Positions 37,284 to 49,100 of a stretch of DNA of 64,000 nt are shown piece after piece. Numbering within the stretch: the first letter of the stretch is position 1; every line of letters begins with the position of its first letter. The translations under genes and the position numbers were made by a program. Location: assembly GCF_040115645.1 (NCBI RefSeq), contig NC_089565.1, forward strand, positions 2,542,001 to 2,606,000. Direction: 5' to 3'. The notes under the pieces are model-generated. The model made no database searches. It was not told the DNA's origin and worked only from the letters and a program-made list of their open reading frames with translations. Source of the DNA: Euwallacea fornicatus. Its lineage: Eukaryota > Arthropoda > Insecta > Coleoptera > Curculionidae.

Positions 37284-40200
37284 AGCAACGCTTATCGAAT
37301 CGACCGACTCCAAAAAAAAATTATTATTGTAAAGTAAAGATATGCGGCGTTTCTCAAATCAGGAGAAGATCGACCATTGGCGCGGATTGAGAAACGAGAA
37401 GAGAATTGCGGATTGAGGGTGATCAAAAGAGGAGTGGTCACGATCGCTCTTGATTAGCATTTGCTGGTTCAGTGTGAATAACGCGCTCAGAGTTGTTCAT
37501 CTATGTCTTCTAAAGAGATATCTTTCAGATATCTGAATTGGTGAAGAGTGGGGAAGAACCTCATGTCTCGTGTAACAGGAAGACAAACTTGGTTGATGGT
37601 GATTGGTTCCTGGTTCTCCTAAAGGCGAATTTATCTTAATTTAACGAGAAAGAACCGCCGAGACCAGATTTCATTCAAGGCTTCGCTCAAGGCTGCTGGT
37701 GCTCGACGTGATGATGAGTCGGCATGTTTGCGTATTTTGACTGAACACGAAAACAATCTGTAGATTATTTTCCTGTTTAGTTAAGATCGCAGTTTGGTTA
37801 CGATCCACTGTGAATATTGGCACAGGGGCGCAGACGTGCTCAGAGCAGCGATATTCAGTGGTTCGGTGTAGTTTCGAAAGTGAACATTCCTATGGGATGG
37901 AACTGAGACAGTAAAAGAATTCTTGAAAAACGTAAGTTAATAGAGAAACAAGAAGCGTAAAACCACTGTTAAACGCGAAATGCAAAAAGATGTTTTCATC
38001 CAATATTAGATGATCCATTGATATCCTTTAGTCCGATTATCAGACTCATGCACGCAGCCTTGCCGAATATGTGGCTGGAAAACAGGGAGATTCGGTAACA
38101 TGTTACTGATGTGACATTCAGCATGGAACAAAGATCAGAAAATGGTCACCGGTGAAATTTCGAATAATGAGGTGTCCAGAGTGTAATGAGATCTCCTGAG
38201 GATTCGGAAGCAGCGCCTCGGCTGAAGAATATTTATTAGCTGCATTTCTATTAAATGGAACACATCTATTGATGGTCTTCTAGTTGAATGTAAAGCCTCG
38301 TCAAAATTGCTGCGGGTTAGGCTAATAGATATCGACTGGTGTTATATTGAATTCCCTAGATAAGGCTGACGACTAAAACGCTTTCAGTTAGTCAGTTAGC
38401 CTTTAGGAGCCCGAAGCCTTAATAATTAATGTCTGCTTCATAATTCAATCGTAATTCACATAGAGTAAAAGAACTGTCATAGTGTTCAATGTGTTTTGAA
38501 TACCAACTTTTCCGGCAAAGCCCTTTGAAAGATTTATTTCATCCTTATGAGCATTAAGATTACGTGTGGTCGTATAGTTTTTAATAAGTTTCATCTGTCG
38601 TTTGATATGCGTCCCTCTGATGAAATTCCATCCAGGACAGTGAGTTCCGTTCTTTATTGCGAAGATGAAACTTATACAGGGCGTTTCCTAAACACGCGGC
38701 GTTGTAGCGAGACGCGCGAAGATATCAAGAGATAGAAAAGTTCATTTTTTAGTTATTCTAGTCGAATTCGTTGTTCTTTGAGGGTATCGATCCGACCAGC
38801 CCCGTGGGCACACACGTTAAATTTACGAATGAACTTTGAGACATCTAGAGGACACAGTATATTGCAATTAAGCCGCAATTTTTTTTGTTAAATCGGCGTA
38901 AGCATCTTGTAAAAATGTCTGCAAACCCGACTGTTTTTCTAAACTCCAACACTCTGTATTTTAGAAGTGAAACGGTTCCGGAAATTCGTCTACGCAGACC
39001 TTCTCCGATCTCGAGTTGAGGAGTACCTCCTTAGGTTCGCTTGCTACGCCAAGGAAACAGCCTCTACACGCGTGATTATTGTTGAGACGGTGGGCTGTCC
39101 ACGCGATCACAAGAAATAACGGACTAACTGAAGGACATGGGTCCAATCGCAGTCTCATTGGATCATATGCCTACTTTAACAATAGAGCATTAGAAAAATG
39201 TTCAATGCACGGTACTTTTTGCAGCATTGCACAAAATAAGAACATAGAACAGTGAACACCAAATTGTTTGATGTTCATTTCATACCTATAACAATCATTT
39301 AGATTTCGGTCGACCGACCGAATGCACCCGATCCGCGATGCACTTTTCGTATTTCATCGCGGATGCAAATTAATCGGTGGGGCCCCAAAGATACGGGGGC
39401 GCCGGCCCGGAAGCGATATCGCAATAAAAAAGCGCATTCGAGGCGCTTTGGAGCGGCGCCCCTGCTTTGTTTGTCGCAAGCCAAACAAAGGACCGTTTGG
39501 TTTTTAGACGAGCTCATTCGCTTATTGCTGTTTTGCACTTTAGGATAGAGCTTAGTGGGTGGAAGTTTATATATGCACCACGTTAAACTTGCATTCAATG
39601 GTGAGTAACCAGTTAAATGGAGATAGACATGGTTTTTAGTGTTAAGGCGAGGTGAAATGTGTTTAACATGAAACTAAGTGTCGCAACTTTTATGGACGCT
39701 TTCTTGTTTCAGCAGAAGAGTTTCCGAGAAGTAGAGAATATGATGACGTTGATACTTAATAACTTCCATTTTGGTCGGACGGTATAAATTTTTTACGCCG
39801 TCGCTCCTAGCGTTTCCGAGATACCGACGCGTGAAATTTGGAAAGTGATAAAAACTGGGTGACTTAGAGTACCTTCAGGTTGTACCTCCGCGGAGGCTTT
39901 GGAGGGTTAAAAACCGAAGAAATCAAGAAGTTTCGAAGCTCTTTCAAAATCGCGAAAATTAGTGATGAAGTTAGTCTATATCTTGCAAGCCCTGGAGCGG
40001 CCCGCCTAGGGCAGGCCGACAAAGTCGCCAGCAAGTCAATTACGGAAAAAAGGGCTAACTGAAAGATATGCTACGAAAAGGGATTCTCTGCCGTGTCAGC
40101 TGGGCTAGCCAAAATGTAAAACGACGCCATTGACGTTTGGTGAAAGAGAAGAGGTTTTGCCACAACAATAACGCATATTCCTTCCTGTTGGGTGCATATA

Positions 40201-40344
40201 ATAGAAAATGTTCCACCACGATGTGGTCAGCTATTGACAGTAGATGACCGCAGTTTTCTCGTGAGATTTTGCCTCCCCTCTACTCTAGTCAAAAACAAAT
40301 GTTTTTTCAGTACTCTTAAGGGGATAGTACCAGAGGTGCCCGAC
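37284..40344. other. No recognised gene; short transposon-like ends and a CpG-rich hairpin
   Basis: TA-flanked CAGGGCGTTTCC at 38,677 and CACTCTG at 38,956 could bound a 280-bp MITE, but the ends match over only a few bases. A GC/CpG-rich patch at 39,300-39,560 contains a hairpin, described separately. No exon is supported. Confidence 0.35.
39329..39365. other. Perfect 10-bp-stem hairpin in a CpG-rich patch
   Basis: ATCCGCGATG, about 14 bases of loop, then CATCGCGGAT. It sits in a GC-rich block of about 250 bp inside AT-rich DNA. No coding or RNA family was recognised. Confidence 0.6.
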
Positions 40345-40920
40345 CTAACGGTTTAAGAAAAATCGAATGTGGAAAATATCGCGTTATTTTTCAGCGCTCT
40401 CTCCTTCGAGATTGACACACTTTTCCCAACGACGTTTTATGGCTTCCATGCCCTGTGTATGGAAAAAAGCCTCCAACGTTTCGAAATAGGCACCAGCACC
40501 AGACTCCACCTCTTCATTATCGGCAAATTTCTCTCCACCGAGCCATTATTTTCAAATTTGTAAATAGAAAATAATCCGACGGAGCTAAATCTGGCGGATA
40601 AGGTGGGTGAAGAAAAACTTTCAGACCAAGTTTATTGATTTTGGCTATTGCGATGGCGGAAATGGGGACTGGTAAGTTGTCTTGACGAGACAAGGCCCCT
40701 TTTCGCCAAATGCGGTCGCCTTTTCCTGATTTCTTCGCTCGAACGCTGCAATAAATTTCTGAAATATTCTTCGTTTATTGTTTTTCTTTAGATGATAAAA
40801 ATTGTCCCACGTGCACCCCAAAAAACTGACCCCCTCACCTTTCTTGCAGAAGAGAAGGTTTTCACCTTCTTTGCAGCCGATTCTTCCCTTTGAGTTCGTT
40901 GTGACTCCTTTCTCGTCTTA
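40345..40920 (-). pseudogene. Mariner transposase C-terminal relic
   Basis: The minus strand keeps the back half of an irritans-type mariner transposase. RQDNLPVP-SAIAIAKINKLG (second catalytic Asp block, about 40,640-40,690) is followed by FLHPPYPPDLAPSDYFLF (third Asp block, about 40,580-40,630), and the tail KRRWEKCVNLEGESAEK is near 40,395-40,445. Upstream, a scrambled KVKTFSSARK segment lies near 40,830-40,870. Stops and frame changes make it dead. It resembles the copy at 54.5 kb, including a near-identical stretch around GGATAAGGTGGGTGAAG. Confidence 0.7.
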
Positions 40921-42944
40921 GGTGTGAAGTGATGGTTATGGTTACAGCATCGGAACTCAATGTGATATCAAATTCCAATGCTCGAGTAGATACGTGGTGG
41001 TGGTTATGGCTACGAAAGGAATCACAGTTCAAGAAATAAAATCTATGAGTGTGCGTTTATTAACTAAAATGAAAGAACAAAGGAAGAACCAGCGGACCGA
41101 GGTGAGTCTCATCTCAGTTTCTGCCCGGGTTATCTACAACATTTCTTTTAACACAATTTTTTTAGAATAAATAATTGCACGGCCCGATCGATTAAAATGA
41201 ATCGAGAAAATTTTGCTTTTGCCATATATCTAATGAGCCATAGACTTTTTCAAGGAAAGAAAAGTGGCCATAAATTGGTCCTCTGAAGCTGCAATTCTTT
41301 CCCTATTCAACCGACTTCCTAATTCTGCTAGTTTCCAACATCCCTTCGCTCATGATCGAACAAAGCCTGCCCCACATGTATGAGCATCTGCAACCTTACC
41401 CGACATGGTGGTACGTGTCTCTTACGTCAGCGCTTTGGAAACTCGATACGGCTCCTTCACCACGATGGTTCCAACCTCTCCCTCAAGGTCGATCTCCCGT
41501 AACTTAATGCTATGAATTTTCATCTTCTAATGGCAAGCTGTCTCAACAGGGCCTTTTCTCCCCCACTATTCCTACAAAATGTTCAATTTTTTCAGATACA
41601 TCAACTTTATGCTCGAACAATCAGAGTTCAACTCGAACAAACGAAAGCGCCCTGATAATATATTACACTATACTTAGTAGTAATAATAAATCCTACAAAC
41701 AATACAAAGGTTTGCCGTTCAAGCAAATGGCTCAAACCTTATTTAATCTCAAGCGAACGTCATGTACGTTATCCATCAACTTATTGGTGCCTGACATTCC
41801 TACTTGTATACCACACTTAAGCTTATTCATCATAAAACTTTTAAAAAGTGTTTAAATATTATTGCATATTATGGGTTCTGTTATGGATAATATGGTGAGG
41901 CTAATTGTAGAGTCATGCGCAGTACCATTCGCGATGAAATTCCGGATGCACGTCACAAATTACCCAGAAGGCAACGCACAAGACCGCGATTGTGATGGGT
42001 TTAGGTTTAGGCTAAAAATGGTCGATTTTGGCCTGCTAATGAGAATGCTACGAAGTTTATCATTTTACTTTATAACGGAAATGTAGCAAGTAATTATTTA
42101 AATTAAACTTGTAAAAATTAGTTAAATTGTAAAATTTTATCATCCTCAGGTTGGCAACACCACATTTTAATTTACGTCATTTCCTTCAAGACTTTATGAG
42201 TTTTTCCGCCTTTTTGAGTGATCACACTGCAATTTTGGCTTACAACTTCACATCATTTTTTTCAATATTATTGCGAAAACTCTTCTTTGAAAGCAAAAAA
42301 TGGTGGAGTGAATATTTTTCGCATTTTTACTCATGTGAATATGTCGAAGACCTTGAAGAGACTCGGCAAAGGGTTAACAGCTTCTTTGATTAAGAATTTC
42401 GACAGTGAGCCAAAAAACGACGAACCACCATTACCACTAACTGCAGTTAGAAGAAATAAGATTGAATTATAGATAAAAAAAAGTATATATTAATTTTTCA
42501 ATTTAAGCACGTGACCGGTGCCCCAAATTTAAGCATTTTTGCAAAATTTCGTAAAAATAATGAGGCATTACAGTAACCCAAAAAGGAACATTTGCATCCA
42601 AAGAAGATTATAAATTTAGACATCCTGAACACGGAGGCGATCAAGAAACGACCTCTCAGATATGCGAAAAGAGTGAGTATGACCGATCTGAATCTAACAA
42701 CTACTCTTATTACAAGTTAGTGTAAAAACTTGTTTTTTTGAGCAACGCGTAACCGTTACATGTCAGAGTAAAAAACTAAGAGAAATGCGATTATTTGACG
42801 ACTACAATGGTTCTTTACAAAGTCTGCTAAAAGCAAAAAAAAAACTTTCCATGGAAGAAAGATGATCCAAGACGCGGTTTTGTGAGACTTAAAAATGTAG
42901 TTTTCAAAAGAGTTGTTTTTTTGATAGAAAAAGATGATGATCTA
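40921..42944. other. No recognised gene
   Basis: AT-rich spacer. No frame with a motif on either strand. Confidence 0.4.
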
Positions 42945-44246
42945 CAGTAGTGCAACAATGTAGAGCAACTTAAAAAAAAATTATATAATTACAGGTAAGT
43001 TAGTCGGACTCATTTCAATACAGATTCAATATTAGGGTGCCACCACATAAGGAAATACTCTGACCATCAGAAATATCATTCACATTTATTTTATTGCATG
43101 TCTTTATACCGATAACATTCTTTTGAGGGTGGAAAAAGTAGAGCAACTCTCAAAGGAAGTAAACATTTCTTCTTAAAAAAACCCTTATTTTTAATGACCT
43201 CCTGGCATCTCTTGGGCATTGACCCTATTAGCTTTGACATCATTATCGGATCCATGCTGCGCCAGGCTTCTCTCGATGTTTCAAGTAATTGATCGGTACT
43301 CGTGTAACTTTTTCTCTGGATGTTTTGGTCTAAAATTTCCCAGCAGTTCTCGATCGGGCTGAGATCACGGGACTGCGAAGGCCATTCCAGAACATCGATA
43401 TTTTCTCTCCTAACCGAGCCTTTACGTATCTTGACGCATGTTTAGGGTCGTTATCCTGTCGAAAAATAAGTCGCAAGGGCATAACCTCATCGGCATATGG
43501 CACCATTTGGTTCTCCAAGATGTCCCCATATAGTGAAACCCATCCATGTGGCCTATTTCCTGCGGTGGACCAGAATCATAGCCCGAGAAACAGCCCCAGA
43601 CCTCCGTGCTTGACTGTGGGACATTTGGGATTAAGTCTTTCACCCTTAGGGCGTCTTGCGTGGGCCGTGCCATCACTGTCGAATAAACAGAACTTTGATT
43701 CGTCGATTCATATGACTTTTTTCCAGTCGTTCTCTGTGCAACGCAAATGTGATTTGGCAAAATTGAGGCGATCCCTCTGTTTCTCTTTGAAAACAGAGGC
43801 TTTTTGGCCGTATAACTGAGCTTCTATCAATCTATTCCTCACAGTCCTAGAAGTGACTTCAATTCCAAGTTCTTCGGGAACGTTTAATCGTGTTGGAGCC
43901 AATGAAAGGTTCACTTTTTGCAAATTTTCCAATTTGTTTGTCCTCATGTCTATTGGATTTTTCGGACCTTCCGGACTTCTTCCTGACCAGACTATTCCCG
44001 AACACGCGATTTTGTTTAATAATTCGGGGAAGAGTGGACTTGCTTAAGTTAAACGTCTTTGCAATTTCGCCCTGCTTTTGACCACTCTCGTGTAAATTCA
44101 CAATAGCTTCTTTTACTTCTGAAGACAAACGTGGTCCTCCAGGCGTGTTTACTGGCACAAACTTACAGTTGAAACGAATATCAAGGCAAAAATTGTTTAA
44201 ATGTTTGGAATTGTTCAAAAAGTTGCTCTACATTTTTCCACTGCTG
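42945..44246 (-). mobile_element. Tc1-family element with both ends, 1,302 bp
   Basis: The 26-bp terminal inverted repeats are CAGTAGTGCAACAATGTAGA... (42,945-42,970) and, inverted, CAGCAGTGGAAAAATGTAGA... (44,221-44,246); both end in GCAACT. The left flank is TA (42,943-42,944). The right flank reads CA, explained by one decayed base of the TA. An extra internal copy of the terminal motif (GGTGGAAAAAGTAGAGCAAC) lies at about 43,128-43,148 on the left side only, reminiscent of IR/DR-type Tc1 elements. The length is normal for Tc1. It carries one transposase relic. Confidence 0.85.
43091..44218 (-). pseudogene. Tc1-like transposase, catalytic residues kept but frameshifted
   Basis: The protein can be followed end to end on the minus strand in at least three frames. 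An N-terminal helix-turn-helix (LSSEVKEAIVNLHESG...EIAKTFNLSKS, about 44,000-44,130) precedes the second DNA-binding part (TSRTVRNRLIEAQLYG, near 43,800-43,860). The first Asp block is WKKVIWIDESKFCLFDSDG (near 43,670-43,730), the second RQDNDPKHASRY (near 43,425-43,465) and the Glu block DLSPIENCWE (near 43,340-43,370), giving a DD34E-type layout. Frameshifts near 43,900, 43,720 and 43,405 separate them. The ATG at 44,218, just inside the right repeat, is a plausible start. All three acidic residues remain, so decay is moderate. Confidence 0.8.
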
Positions 44247-44250
44247 CATA

Positions 44251-45265
44251 TCAATTTGTTTTTGTCGATGAAACAAGGATTTTCCAGAATGGCACAACAG
44301 GACCTTCTTGGCAGGTAATTACCAACATGGCGTGAAATCCCCAAAAATTTCCAATGAAAAGTATAATTATTATATTAATATAACAATATATTTACCTAAA
44401 GGTAAACAAGTGCTTTTGTAGACACGTAACACCCCACGAGGGCAATGAAAACGATTTCAGTGGGGACGATGAGGCATTTTTTTCCTCGAAAACCAAGCTC
44501 AGTGGCTCTCGTCGGGGAACGAATCAGAAAAATTTTAGCAATAGTTTGACAACTAATCGTTAAAAGATCTTTCAAATACGTCGGCAATTGCATTCGACAA
44601 CTCCCGTTACCACAGCATGTTGTTAGAACATGCATTCAATCGTTCCTGGAATAACGTTTCAACTCAGGAATGGTTAACCAAGAAACAAATTGAATTTGCT
44701 CCACCCTCCAAACTGTTTGGAAGTTGTGCTCCAACAAGCGTAAGTTTGAAATATTGCTGTTCAGTAGAAGCGAATTATTTTTTCGTCAGTCATCTCCCTT
44801 TAACTTCTGAAACTGTTTCCTTATCACAATCCTTCAAAAGAATATGCGACAAACTGGCCGAGAAATGTGGGAATAAAGACCTGCGATTGTCTCTATTCCA
44901 TGGTACTTTTAACCTGATTGGACATGCATATGGGGCATTGCCAAAAACTATTATAACCGACGTATTGGTCAAGATGGTAGAACAGAGATTCACTTTTCTG
45001 TGGAATGTGGAAAGAAGTTCTTCGTACTGTTACTCCAGAAATTTGGAAAAATGTGGCACGACATGCAGAAGACGAGACGAGGAGGCGGATCAAGAAAGAA
45101 CTTGCATTTAACGGATTGAGCATTCGATCTGCTATTATTAACGCAGATGAAGGTAATGGGGGAGATTACAGTGATTTTGAGGACGTTGACGTCACCAAAA
45201 GCTGCGAGGTGCATCGAGAATTTTACATTCATTTAACACTGATACGTGGAGACAATGATCGTTAG
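44251..45265 (+). pseudogene. Second DDE (IS630/Tc1-superfamily) transposase relic
   Basis: Directly beside the Tc1 element, the plus strand holds a different transposase. FVFVDETRIF...GPSWQ (44,255-44,318) is the first Asp block. FSSKTKLSG lies at about 44,478-44,504, and FDNSRYHSMLLEHAFN (about 44,594-44,642) is the second Asp block, followed by WLTKKQIEF. LRLSLFHGTFNLIGHAYGAL (about 44,884-44,943) is the third block, where the expected Glu of NPIE is Gly. The C-terminus LRTVTPEIWKNVARHAEDE then runs to an acidic tail ending at 45,265. GTAATTAC just after SWQ could be an intron donor. The family is the insect DDE_3-type endonuclease group. Frame changes and the lost Glu make it inactive. 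Confidence 0.65.
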
Positions 45266-46177
45266 GTGGTTGGAGAGGTATCAAAGAGTAATTCGGTACA
45301 ATATATCAAATACTTGATTTTATTCGATCTTTGGTCTAATTTACAAACTAGGGGTGGCACTATAGCATTCACGGAAATAAACGTTTGTATATAATAAATA
45401 AGGTTCTAATAAATAACACATATTATAAACTAACGCGTAATAATGACCAAAACTGTCCTTCTTTGTACAACAATGGAACATGATGATTCGTAGCGAACAT
45501 CCTTTGCTCGATGAACTTGCAGACAGCATTGGTAACCAAGACAAAGGATTGACATTGAAATTCGGTAATGTAACCTAGACCCAAATGCAAGCGATCTGCA
45601 TAATTTAAACAATATATTTATTAAACTACTTAAATGACTTCCGTAAGAGAAGAATTTTTAACCATTGAGATCATTTCTACGTCTTGAAAGCAATTCTTAG
45701 AACTAAAATACTGACTTAAATCTGAAAAAAACCTTGAAAAATGTTTACTTAAATAAAGTCTTTACGGGGGATGTGATACCAAAAATTATCGATCAGGACC
45801 GATTCAGCAAGACCTCGGACTCCAAATTTTTCAAAGGAATATCATTTGTTCTGAATCCGCTCAAGCTAATCATTTAATCATTAATCATAACTTATTTGTC
45901 TTAAATAATATCAAAAAAAAAAAAAAAATGAACGGTGTTAAGACTAGACAGCATACAGGCCACGAAGGCATCCTTACCCCCCGCGCCTCTAGCAAAACTT
46001 ATCGGCTTACTTATTTATAAGTAACTGTTTTTGGCATAATGATTTATCGGTAAGAGCTTTAAGACACATTGGAGTAACTTTGAAATCGCAAAGTTCGGCA
46101 GTTTTGAAAATCACAACCACCTCGAGAACGGTTCTGATCAGCGATATGACTAGGTTGGAAACTTCAGGAAAGTTAAT
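45266..46177. other. No recognised gene
   Basis: Spacer between transposon relics and the protease 3' end. It contains an A run at about 45,914-45,929. I could not identify a convincing polyadenylation signal for the protease. Confidence 0.4.
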
Positions 46178-49100
46178 TTAGAAGAATTTCGTTGTCGGTT
46201 TTTGACAGAAACATTCCCCCTCCATGTGTTCCTCAATCCAATGGAGGTAGTTCGCCACCTTTGTATAGATTCCTGGGAGGTTCGGACGAGCACAGCCGCG
46301 ACCCCAAGAAACCACCCCTAGGCATGCAATTGTTGCCAGGCTCATTAAAGAAACTGAAGCCAGAACTTACCTATAAGCTCCATATCTCCAATGCTATTGC
46401 TCATTTGAAGAGGACCACCACTGTCACCCTGAAACCATTATTTGTGGATGATAGAATTCAGTCTTTTATTTTTGACCGCACCTGGCATGAGTCAATTAAT
46501 CCCTCTTCATAGCCGGCACAAAACATATTTCCCGATATCTTTTGCTCTCCATATCCAGAGTTGTGGCATTGCTCGGTGCTCCAAACTGGGACAGCGATTT
46601 TTCTAAGGATTTGTGAAGTATCACCTCGTTCTTCTATCCTACCCCAACCGGCCACAATTCCCACTCTCCCAGTGTAATCTGCTGAGCCTACCAAAGAAGA
46701 TCCTAGTTTCTTCACTTGGACATAGTGATATAAAGCAAGTTTACCACTGCTAGGGAGGCAAACGGGGCTCATCTTCTCATTGAAATCGACAGGGATGTCC
46801 AATTCCAAAATAGCGATATCGTTGTTGTAAGTAGATATATCAAAATGTTCGTGTTTGTGTAGTGACCTAATGCGACGAACTTCAATGTTATTAAATCTGT
46901 TCGGGGAGTTTCGGTCGTGGTCTCCAAGGATGATGGAAAGATCCTTTCTCTCAAATCTTAAAATTATTTCGATAACACAAATACTTGATGTAGCATTTCT
47001 AGTTAAGCAAATTTAATGGTAGAAAATACGTTAAAAAATAAGAATAAAAGGCTTGTCGTTCTTGAGATCAGTATACAGGGTGGCTCTGAATATAGTGCCA
47101 TAAATTCACCCACACATTCAAAGTCTCGAAGTATGATGAAAACTTCCAAATGACTTAATGGAATTTCGTACTTTATTAAAAATTTTTGTGCTCTTTCTAA
47201 GTCTGTACGAAGAAATTGCAAAATTTTTACAGGGTGAGTAATGGAAGGAAGTACTGCTTAAATTGTACCTTAACTTTTGTGCACTTAACTTTATTGACGA
47301 TTTTGTAGCAAAAATATTAAATTCGAGAATATTTACATAAAAAAGGTGCTCTTGTTGCAGATTGAAATTTCTATCGATTTTCGAGAAAATTTACATTTAA
47401 CAAATCGGTGGATTTTATTAAATAAACGTCAGATTTTAAATTCCGTTGGCCTTGAAATGAAACAAAAAAAAAACAAAAATGTCAAAATTATTTACAAAAT
47501 CGTGAATAAAGTTAAGTACAAAAAGTTTAGGTACTTTTCAAGTTTAACCCCTTTGTACTACCCGCTCCTGGAAACATGTGACAATTTCTTTACAGAGATG
47601 CCGGAAGAGTACAAAAAGTTGAAATAAAGTACAAAATTTCATTAATTGATCTAGAAATATTTTGAAAATATTAATAAGAACTATTCTCAAAAGCCAATCT
47701 TTCACACCCTGTATGTCAAAAAACGAAAGGCCTCGCGTTATATGTTTATGTGAAATTTTCGTCATATTTTGGGACCTAGAATAAGTACGTTAATTTATGG
47801 CGCTATATTCAGAAACGCCTTGTAGAATCGCTTACGACACCATGTTTAAACTGAGCTTCATCTTACTTATACTCAAGAAATTTATGATTAACGGGTATAA
47901 CGGGATAATATTCTATTTCCCAACATCCACAATAATGAAGCACGTAATGACATTATTCCCTGAAATTGAGTTTTGTGGGTTGGGTTTAGGGGCAGGTACA
48001 CCAGCGACAAGGTCGGAATGAGAGTAAGGCTTTACCGTAATATAGAGCAAGTAGAAAAGCTGAAATATAGCGTTGGGGAAGTATTGTTTTCTACGAGAAT
48101 GCGGAAAGTAAAAGGGTGCAAAAGAAGTAAATTAAGGTGGAAATAACATATCATGTTCCTTAATATACTAATATACTATGATGCTACGCAATAATTATTA
48201 CTTTAGCTACCAAATAGAGCACCTAAATGGAATATTGTCGGGCATAATATAGACTCAGCATCTAAAACGTGTATTGATGTGTAAACACGGACATTAAAGA
48301 AAATACGTAATTTTTTTAAAAAGTACCAATTTTTATCAAAATTATATTTATTGATGAAGACCTGATGAGGCAAAGCTCACAACATTTTGATGAATTATTA
48401 ATGAAACCAACGCAGCACGCTTAGAACTACTTCTCGAAGGAATTTGAAGTATTCATGAAATAATGCAATGTAAGAGCATCCTAAAACTTCAAAGAAGTAT
48501 TCCTCGTATATTTCCAAGCTTAGGTAAGCCCAAGTAAAAAGCTTAAGCCATCAATCGTACAGTCACAACATTCCATGCAGAAGATTGCGTTAAAAACCAA
48601 AAATTACTTGGATATCAGAGAGTTTATGAAGATTACCACTTGTTGAAGATTATACAGGATCATTCGCTAAAGAGGAGATATCCGAATTTATTAAGAAAAC
48701 TTCAAATAATCCAATGATGAAAGTTGCCACTGTAGCTGGCCTAGCAGCAGCCTGTCAACCATTAGATCTTACAGTAGTAACAATTCAGAACATGGAAGAT
48801 AAAGATTTTTCGTAGCTGGATAGAGTGAAGTTTTGGTCAAAGAAGTGCGTATGGCTTTGAGGACCCACCAAATTTCGATTTCGGATTTTATACATAGAAA
48901 CTTATCCTTATGACTCGTCTTATTGAAACCTGATGCGTATAAAGCGTGCATAGAAGATTACCCTTATAAATCACAATTTTCGTCATTTCAACGTCATTTC
49001 AACTCAGTAGAATTCAGCTTTAACAAACCTTCAAGAGGCCTGGCCTGTTGTTCGTTGTAGGCGACAGATGAAACAATATTGTTGATTTAAAATCTTTGTT

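Noticed and set aside
38677..38956. A candidate 280-bp MITE with CAGGGCG/CAGAGTG ends
   Set aside because: Terminal similarity covers only a few bases; not enough to call an element.
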